The position numbers were made by a program, and so were the translations under genes. Positions 58,600-64,000 of a stretch of 64,000 nucleotides of DNA are shown here, in pieces. Each line of letters starts with the position of its first letter. The first letter of the stretch is position 1. Below the pieces are notes generated by a model. The model made no database searches, had not been told where the DNA came from, and saw nothing but the letters and a program-made list of their open reading frames with translations. This DNA is from Tropicimonas_B omnivorans. Lineage in GTDB: Bacteria; Pseudomonadota; Alphaproteobacteria; Rhodobacterales; Rhodobacteraceae. The stretch covers positions 124,001 through 188,000 of the forward strand of contig NZ_JAVRHL010000002.1 of NCBI RefSeq assembly GCF_031846565.1, given 5' to 3'.

Positions 58600-58959
58600 A
58601 TGGCTAACAGTAAAAGAGATCTGTTCCTCAAGCGCCGTCTGCGCGTTCGGAACAAACTCCGCAAGACGGCCGTCGGGCGCCCGCGCCTGTCGGTTCACCG
58701 CAGCAACAAGAACATCAGCGTCCAGCTGATCGACGATGTTCAGGGTCGCACCCTCGCCGCCGCCTCCTCGCTGGAGTCGGATCTCGGCGTGGTCGGCAAG
58801 AACAACGTCGAGGCAGCGGCCAAGGTTGGCGCCGCGATTGCCGAGCGCGCGAAAGCGGCCGGCGTCGAGGAATGCTACTTCGACCGCGGCGGGTTCCTGT
58901 TCCACGGTGGCATCAAGGCTTTGGCCGATGCCGCACGTGAGAACGGACTGAAGTTCTGA
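58600..58959 (+). CDS. rplR: 50S ribosomal protein L18
   Basis: 119 residues, binds 5S rRNA with L5. Conserved: RRLRVRNKLRKTAVGRPRLS and the C-terminal CYFDRGGFLFHGGIKALADA. ATG 58600 sits 10 bp after the rplF stop. Confidence 0.96.
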   Translation: MANSKRDLFLKRRLRVRNKLRKTAVGRPRLSVHRSNKNISVQLIDDVQGRTLAAASSLESDLGVVGKNNVEAAAKVGAAIAERAKAAGVEECYFDRGGFLFHGGIKALADAARENGLKF

Positions 58960-58970
58960 GGAGACGGGAT

Positions 58971-59549
58971 ATGGCAAGAGATGACAATCGCCGGGGCAAT
59001 CGTCGCGATCGCGACGAGAACCCGGAATTCGCCGACCGCCTCGTGGCGATCAACCGCGTCAGCAAGACGGTGAAGGGCGGCAAGCGCTTCGGTTTCGCCG
59101 CGCTCGTCGTGGTTGGTGACCAGAAGGGCCGCGTCGGTTTCGGCAAGGGCAAGGCCAAGGAGGTCCCCGAGGCCATCCGCAAGGCCACCGAGCAGGCGAA
59201 GCGTGGGCTGATCCGCGTTCCGCTGCGCGAGGGCCGCACACTGCATCATGACATCGAAGGGCGCCACGGTGCCGGCCGTGTCGTGATGCGGACCGCACCG
59301 ACCGGTACCGGCATCATCGCCGGCGGTCCGATGCGCGCGATCTTCGAGATGCTGGGGATTCATGACGTCGTGGCGAAGTCCATCGGCACGCAGAACCCCT
59401 ACAACATGATCCGGGCCACGATGGAGGGTCTCTCCCGCGAGAGCAGCCCCCGTCATGTCGCGCAGCGTCGCGGCAAGAAGGTCTCGGATATCCTCCCCAA
59501 GCGTGAAGAGGCCCCCGAGGCGTCCGCGCAAGTCTCCGAGGACGCGTAA
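58971..59549 (+). CDS. rpsE: 30S ribosomal protein S5
   Basis: 192 residues. Conserved: VAINRVSKTVKGGKRFGFAA, GFGKGKAKEVPEAIRKATEQ and GGPMRAIFEMLGIHDVVAKS. Helps translational fidelity and mRNA unwinding. The acidic C-terminus (EEAPEASAQVSEDA) is an extension beyond the E. coli form. Confidence 0.97.
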   Translation: MARDDNRRGNRRDRDENPEFADRLVAINRVSKTVKGGKRFGFAALVVVGDQKGRVGFGKGKAKEVPEAIRKATEQAKRGLIRVPLREGRTLHHDIEGRHGAGRVVMRTAPTGTGIIAGGPMRAIFEMLGIHDVVAKSIGTQNPYNMIRATMEGLSRESSPRHVAQRRGKKVSDILPKREEAPEASAQVSEDA

Positions 59550-59552
59550 GCC

Positions 59553-59741
59553 ATGGCCAAGACCATCGTCGTCAAGCAGATCGGGTCTCCGATCCGCCGC
59601 CCCGCCAGTCAGCGCCAGACGCTGATCGGCCTCGGGCTGAACAAGATGCACAAGACCCGCGAGCTCGAGGACACCCCCTCGATCCGCGGCATGGTTCGCA
59701 AGATCCCGCATCTGGTCGAGATCATCGAAGAGCGCGGCTGA
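59553..59741 (+). CDS. rpmD: 50S ribosomal protein L30
   Basis: 62 residues. Conserved: IGSPIRRPASQRQTLIGLGL and KMHKTRELEDTPSIRGMVRK. It starts 3 bp after rpsE. Confidence 0.96.
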   Translation: MAKTIVVKQIGSPIRRPASQRQTLIGLGLNKMHKTRELEDTPSIRGMVRKIPHLVEIIEERG

Positions 59742-59760
59742 GCCGAGCTTTCGATCCCAG

Positions 59761-59785
59761 ACGCTTCCCGGGGCCCGGGGGGCGT
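59761..59785 (+). terminator. Hairpin between rpmD and rplO
   Basis: ACGCTTCCCG pairs with CGGGGGGCGT (two G-U pairs) around a short GC loop. A CTTCCGTTTCC stretch follows. It may attenuate transcription in the 141-bp spacer; weaker than the other hairpins. Confidence 0.45.
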
Positions 59786-59882
59786 CGCTTCCGTTTCCGT
59801 GCGTAGGCGCGGATCCACCACCATTCAGGCCGTGTCCATCCCGTCTTCGCTCGTGGGGTGTGTCCGGCAAGGAGAGAGCGAC

Positions 59883-60356
59883 ATGAAACTCAACGAACTC
59901 GCGCCGGCGATCGGCTCCGCCCCGAAGAAGAAGCGCATCGCGCGCGGCCCCGGCTCCGGCAAGGGCAAGATGGCCGGTCGCGGCATCAAGGGTCAGAAGT
60001 CCCGTTCGGGCGTGGCGATCAACGCTTACGAGGGCGGCCAGATGCCGCTCTACCAGCGCCTTCCGAAGCGCGGCTTCAACAAGCCGAACCGCAAGGAATG
60101 GGCCGTCGTCAACCTCGGCCAGCTGCAGAAGTTCATCGATGCGGGCAAGCTCGAAGCGGGCGATATCGACGAGGACGCGCTGGTCGCCTCCGGTCTCGTG
60201 CGCCGCAAGCTGGACGGCGTGCGCATCCTCGCCAAGGGTGAGCTGACCTCCAAGGTCGCGCTCAAGGTGGCCGGCGCCTCCAGGTCCGCGGTGGACGCGG
60301 TCGAGAAGGCGGGTGGCTCCATCGAGACGAAGACGCCCCAGGCTGCGACTGAATAA
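59883..60356 (+). CDS. rplO: 50S ribosomal protein L15
   Basis: 157 residues. Conserved: MKLNELAPAIGSAPKKKRIA, GPGSGKGKMAGRGIKGQKSR and the KRGFNKPNRKEW segment. ATG 59883 follows AAGGAGAGAGCGAC. Confidence 0.97.
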   Translation: MKLNELAPAIGSAPKKKRIARGPGSGKGKMAGRGIKGQKSRSGVAINAYEGGQMPLYQRLPKRGFNKPNRKEWAVVNLGQLQKFIDAGKLEAGDIDEDALVASGLVRRKLDGVRILAKGELTSKVALKVAGASRSAVDAVEKAGGSIETKTPQAATE

Positions 60357-60406
60357 GCGGTTGTGAGGGGGCACCGACCCCCTTACATCTCGCCTTGGTA
60401 TTCCGG

Positions 60407-60439
60407 CGCCGCCGGGCCGTTTTTACCGGCCCGGCGGCG
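60407..60439 (+). terminator. 13-bp hairpin with T-rich loop upstream of secY
   Basis: CGCCGCCGGGCCG (60407-60419) and CGGCCCGGCGGCG (60427-60439) pair perfectly around the loop TTTTTAC. A shorter GGGGG/CCCCC hairpin (60367-60382) precedes it. No T-run follows the stem. The 3' arm ends 23 bp before the secY ATG, so it probably limits secY-adk expression relative to the ribosomal genes, by attenuation or reduced access to the leader. Confidence 0.6.
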
Positions 60440-60462
60440 TCTGCATGAAAGGACCGATGCAC

Positions 60463-61836
60463 ATGGCATCAGCAGCAGAGCAAATGGCCGCCAACATGAG
60501 CTGGGGCGCGTTCGGCAAGGCGACCGAACTGCGCCGCCGGATCCTGTTCACGCTCGGCCTCCTGATCGTCTACCGCCTCGGCACCTACATCCCGGTGCCC
60601 GGCATCGACGGCGGCGCCCTGCGCGTCTTCATGGAGGATGCGGCCAGCGGTATCGGGGGCATCCTGTCGATGTTCACCGGCGGCGCGCTCGGCCGGATGG
60701 GTATCTTCGCCCTCGGCATCATGCCCTACATCTCCGCCTCCATCATCGTGCAGCTCCTGACGGCCCTCGTGCCCTCGCTCGAGCAGCTCAAGAAGGAGGG
60801 CGAGCAGGGCCGGAAGAAGATCAACCAGTACACCCGGTACGGCACGGTCTTCCTCGCGACGTTCCAGGCTTACGGTCTCGCGGTCTCGCTGCAGGCCGGC
60901 GAGGCGAACGGCATCCCCTTCGTCGCCGATCCCGGCCTGTTCTTCATTGCCTCCTGCGTGGTCACGCTCGTCGGCGGCACGATGTTCCTGATGTGGCTCG
61001 GCGAGCAGATCACCGCGCGCGGCGTCGGTAACGGCATCTCGCTCATCATCTTCGTCGGCATCATCGCCGAGATCCCGGGCGCGCTGGCGCAGTTCCTGGC
61101 CTCTGGCCGCTCGGGCACGATCAGCCCGGTTCTCATCATCGGCGTGATCCTCATGGTCATCGCCGTGATCGGCTTCGTGGTGTTCATGGAGCGGGCCCTG
61201 CGGAAGATCCACATCCAGTATCCGCGCCGGCAGGTCGGCATGAAGATGTATGACGGCGGGACCAGCCATCTTCCGGTCAAGGTGAACCCGGCCGGCGTCA
61301 TCCCGGCGATCTTCGCGTCCTCGCTGCTTCTGCTGCCGACGACGATCTCCACCTTCTCCGGGGGGCAGTCCGGCCCGGTCATGTCGACGATCCTGGCCTA
61401 TTTCGGGCCGGGGCAGCCGCTCTACCTGCTGTTCTTCGCGGCGATGATCGTGTTCTTCACGTACTTCTATACGCACAACGTCTCCTTCAAGACGGACGAC
61501 GTGGCGGACAACCTCAAGAACCAGAACGGGTTCATCCCCGGCATCCGGCCCGGCAAGCGCACCGCGGATTACCTCGAATACGTCGTGAACCGCATCCTCG
61601 TGCTCGGCTCGGCCTACCTGGCGCTCGTCTGCCTCCTGCCGGAGATCATCCGCTCGCAGTTCGCGATCCCGTTCTACTTCGGCGGCACGTCCGTCCTGAT
61701 TGTCGTGTCGGTGACCATGGACACGATCCAGCAGGTCCAGAGCCACCTCTTGGCCCACCAGTACGAAGGACTTATTGAGAAGTCCCAGCTCCGGGGCAAA
61801 CGCCGGGGCGGGAGGAAAGGGACAGCACGCCGATGA
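60463..61836 (+). CDS. secY: Preprotein translocase subunit SecY
   Basis: 457 residues, ten membrane helices. Conserved parts are the N-terminal ASAAEQMAANMSWGAFGKAT, the plug region GGILSMFTGGALGRMGIFAL, TARGVGNGISLIIFVGI and the C-terminal HLLAHQYEGLIEKSQLRGKR. ATG 60463 gives the alphaproteobacterial N-terminus; ATGs at 60445 and 60457 are in frame alternatives. SecY forms the protein-conducting channel with SecE (31988-32179) and SecG. Overlaps adk by 4 bp. Confidence 0.97.
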   Translation: MASAAEQMAANMSWGAFGKATELRRRILFTLGLLIVYRLGTYIPVPGIDGGALRVFMEDAASGIGGILSMFTGGALGRMGIFALGIMPYISASIIVQLLTALVPSLEQLKKEGEQGRKKINQYTRYGTVFLATFQAYGLAVSLQAGEANGIPFVADPGLFFIASCVVTLVGGTMFLMWLGEQITARGVGNGISLIIFVGIIAEIPGALAQFLASGRSGTISPVLIIGVILMVIAVIGFVVFMERALRKIHIQYPRRQVGMKMYDGGTSHLPVKVNPAGVIPAIFASSLLLLPTTISTFSGGQSGPVMSTILAYFGPGQPLYLLFFAAMIVFFTYFYTHNVSFKTDDVADNLKNQNGFIPGIRPGKRTADYLEYVVNRILVLGSAYLALVCLLPEIIRSQFAIPFYFGGTSVLIVVSVTMDTIQQVQSHLLAHQYEGLIEKSQLRGKRRGGRKGTARR

Positions 61837-62483
61837 ACATCATTCTTCTTGGCCCCCCGGGCGCCGGCAAGGGAACGCAGGCCCGGACGCTCGTGGAGGA
61901 GCGGGCCATGGAACAGCTCTCCACCGGCGACATGCTGCGCGCCGCCAAGGATAGCGGGACCGAGATGGGCAACCGCGTGGCGGACGTCATGGCGCGCGGG
62001 GAATTGGTGACCGACGAGATCGTCATCGGCCTGATCGAGGAACGTCTTGCCGGCGACCGGCCGGAGGGCGGCTTCATCTTCGACGGGTTCCCCCGGACCC
62101 TGGCCCAGGCGGACGCTCTCGGCGATCTGCTCAGGCGCCGGGGCGAGACGCTCGACGCGGTGATCTCCATGCAGGTCGAGGACGAGGCGCTGGTGCGCCG
62201 TGTCTCCGGGCGGTTCACCTGCGGGAGTTGCGGCGAGGTCTACCACGACGAGACCCGGCCGACGGCGAAGGAGGGGGTGTGCGACCATTGTGGCTCCACG
62301 GACCTGCGTCGCCGCGCGGACGACAACGCCGAGAGCCTGAAGCAGCGCCTTCTGGAGTATTACAAGAAGACGAGCCCGCTCATCGGCTATTACTATGCCA
62401 GGGGCGAGCTGTCGTCCGTGGACGGGCTCGGCGAGATCGGGGCGGTGTCCTCGGCCATCTCGTCGATTCTTGACAAAGCGTAA
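61833..62483 (+). CDS. adk: Adenylate kinase (zinc-LID type)
   Basis: 216 residues. Interconverts ATP + AMP and 2 ADP. The P-loop GPPGAGKGT is at 7-15, the AMP-binding segments are STGDMLR and FDGFPRT, and the LID domain has four Cys (130, 133, 150, 153) as CGSC and CDHC, expected to bind zinc as in many alphaproteobacteria and Gram-positives. Translationally coupled to secY. Confidence 0.97.
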   Translation: MNIILLGPPGAGKGTQARTLVEERAMEQLSTGDMLRAAKDSGTEMGNRVADVMARGELVTDEIVIGLIEERLAGDRPEGGFIFDGFPRTLAQADALGDLLRRRGETLDAVISMQVEDEALVRRVSGRFTCGSCGEVYHDETRPTAKEGVCDHCGSTDLRRRADDNAESLKQRLLEYYKKTSPLIGYYYARGELSSVDGLGEIGAVSSAISSILDKA

Positions 62484-62529
62484 ACGCGGCGCTTGACGTC
62501 TCCTCCCGCTGGCAGTATTGGGCGACTTC

Positions 62530-62570
62530 CGCGCGTGGGAACACGATTCCCTCGCGCGTAATCTTATTTT
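62530..62570 (+). terminator. Intrinsic terminator after adk
   Basis: CGCGCGTGGGAA (62530-62541) and TTCCCTCGCGCG (62547-62558) pair with one T-T mismatch around a CACGA loop. TAATCTTATTTT follows. It separates secY-adk from rpsM-rpsK-rpoA. Confidence 0.8.
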
Positions 62571-62660
62571 CGGCCCGGTCGCCTTGAGGCACCCCCGGGT
62601 CGTCAGTTGTGAAAAAAGGTTCTGGCGTTACGGAACCGCAACCGGAAAAGGACACATCAC

Positions 62661-63029
<369 letters not shown>

Positions 63030-63044
63030 GGGAGGACCACGAAC

Positions 63045-63437
63045 ATGGCACGCGATCGCCGTCAGACCACGCGCAAGAAGGTCTCCAAGAACATCGCCGC
63101 AGGTGTGGCGCATGTGAATTCTTCGTTCAACAACACCAAGATCCTGATCTCCGACGTGCAGGGCAACGCCATCGCATGGTCGTCCGCCGGCACCATGGGC
63201 TTCAAGGGCTCGCGCAAGTCGACCCCCTTTGCCGCCCAGATGGCCGCCGAAGATGCCGGCAAGAAGGCTCAGGAACATGGCGTGAAGACGCTGGAAGTCG
63301 AAGTGCAGGGGCCGGGCTCCGGCCGTGAAAGCGCGCTTCGCGCCCTCGCCGCAGCCGGCTTCAACATCACCGCGATCCGGGACGTCACTCCCATCGCGCA
63401 TAACGGCTGCCGCCCGCCCAAGCGTCGCCGCGTCTGA
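63045..63437 (+). CDS. rpsK: 30S ribosomal protein S11
   Basis: 130 residues. Conserved: AHVNSSFNNTKILISDVQGN, SSAGTMGFKGSRKSTPFAAQ and the C-terminal THNGCRPPKRRRV-type ending (IAHNGCRPPKRRRV). Part of the platform and Shine-Dalgarno helix site. A GC-rich stem (about 63453-63492) followed by CCCTTTCGTCATTTTG lies between it and rpoA. Confidence 0.97.
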   Translation: MARDRRQTTRKKVSKNIAAGVAHVNSSFNNTKILISDVQGNAIAWSSAGTMGFKGSRKSTPFAAQMAAEDAGKKAQEHGVKTLEVEVQGPGSGRESALRALAAAGFNITAIRDVTPIAHNGCRPPKRRRV

Positions 63438-63564
63438 TCCGTCGAGATTATCGGGGTCGCCCCGGCTGCCACAGAGGCGGCTTGGGCGCCCCCTTTCGTC
63501 ATTTTGAACCTCGGGCGTTCGCGGCCACGGACATGGGCCCCGAACAGGTATGGAGGCGACATAC

Positions 63565-64000
63565 ATGATCCATAAGAACTGGCAGGAACTCATCAAGCCT
63601 ATGCAGCTTGAAGTGAAGCCTGGCAACGTGCCCCAGCGCTCCGCGACGGTCGTCGCGGAACCCCTGGAGCGCGGTTTCGGCCTCACCCTCGGCAATGCGC
63701 TGCGCCGTGTGCTGATGTCCTCGCTGCAGGGCGCCGCTATCACCTCCGTGCAGATCGACAACGTCCTGCACGAGTTCTCTTCGGTTGCCGGCGTCCGCGA
63801 GGACGTCACGGACATCGTCCTGAACCTCAAGGGTGTCTCGATCCGCATGGACGTGGATGGCCCGAAGCGCGTCTCGATCTCGTACAAGGGGCCCGGCATC
63901 GTCACCGCCGGCGACATCTCCGAGAGCGCCGGCATCGAGGTGCTGAACAAGGACCACGTGATCTGCCACGTGGACGAGGGCGCCAGCGTCTACATGGAGC
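63565..64000 (+). CDS. rpoA: DNA-directed RNA polymerase subunit alpha, N-terminal part (runs off right edge)
   Basis: About 145 N-terminal residues. MIHKNWQELIKPMQLEVKPG and PLERGFGLTLGNALRRVLMS are the alpha N-terminal domain that dimerises and nucleates RNA polymerase assembly. ATG 63565 has GGAGG 10 nt upstream; an in-frame ATG at 63550 overlaps that site and is rejected. rpsD is not between rpsK and rpoA, as usual in alphaproteobacteria. Confidence 0.97.
   Translation, partial: MIHKNWQELIKPMQLEVKPGNVPQRSATVVAEPLERGFGLTLGNALRRVLMSSLQGAAITSVQIDNVLHEFSSVAGVREDVTDIVLNLKGVSIRMDVDGPKRVSISYKGPGIVTAGDISESAGIEVLNKDHVICHVDEGASVYME

Overview
The window is high-GC DNA from an alphaproteobacterium, most likely of the order Rhodobacterales (Rhodobacteraceae-like). 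The evidence is the gene order tRNA-Trp-secE-nusG-rplKAJL-rpoBC-rpsLG-fusA-tuf-S10/spc/alpha cluster, rpsK followed directly by rpoA with no rpsD between, two nearly identical tuf genes, the recO/era/rnc/lepB/acpS/pdxJ block, a DUF1491 gene, and an RplC with a long acidic tail. I do not assign a genus.

Left part (1-10 kb) is catabolic. paaK (cut by the window edge), paaI and paaG run leftward. paaN runs rightward from a shared control region holding a perfect 12-bp palindrome typical of TetR-type operators. Behind paaN lies a complete LIV-type ABC importer (binding protein, two permeases, two ATPases) and a FadB/FadJ-like hydratase/dehydrogenase that appears to lack its C-terminal end. Together they could import an aromatic or branched acid, activate it to a CoA thioester and beta-oxidise it; the substrate is inference.

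The 10-17.1 kb stretch is accessory: a TauE/SafE-type permease, an MFS exporter with a soluble C-terminal domain, an isocitrate-lyase/PEP-mutase-family lyase overlapping an MmgE/PrpD-family dehydratase, a TerC-like DUF475 membrane protein and a cytoplasmic-looking periplasmic-binding-protein fold. A BLUF blue-light sensor, a GNAT acetyltransferase, a glycosyltransferase-like protein and an NAD-dependent epimerase/reductase follow (17.4-21.2 kb).

From 21.2 to 27.8 kb the leftward housekeeping block pdxJ-(two CAP-domain secreted proteins)-acpS-lepB-rnc-era-DUF1491-recO encodes PLP synthesis, ACP activation, signal peptide cleavage, RNA processing/ribosome assembly and recombinational repair. 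A lipoprotein, tuf1, a hexapeptide acetyltransferase and a methyltransferase-like gene lead to tRNA-Trp.

From 31.8 kb to the right edge everything is on the plus strand: secE, nusG, ribosomal proteins L11, L1, L10 and L7/L12, RNA polymerase beta and beta', a small acylphosphatase/DMT-transporter insertion, then S12, S7, EF-G, EF-Tu, the S10 and spc clusters, SecY, adenylate kinase, S13, S11 and the start of rpoA. This is the core translation/transcription/secretion block. It is punctuated by GC-rich hairpins, some with T-tracts, at rplA-rplJ, rplL-rpoB, rpoC 3', fusA-tuf2, tuf2-rpsJ, rplW-rplB, rplP-rpmC, rpmD-rplO, rplO-secY and adk-rpsM. This suggests that the superoperon is divided into separately tuned transcription segments. 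No phage, transposase, CRISPR array or rRNA gene was found, and nothing in the window is clearly a new biological system. The most unusual items are the lyase/dehydratase/transporter cassette, the truncated beta-oxidation enzyme, the 28-bp perfect palindrome at 45.5 kb, and the hairpin-divided ribosomal operon.
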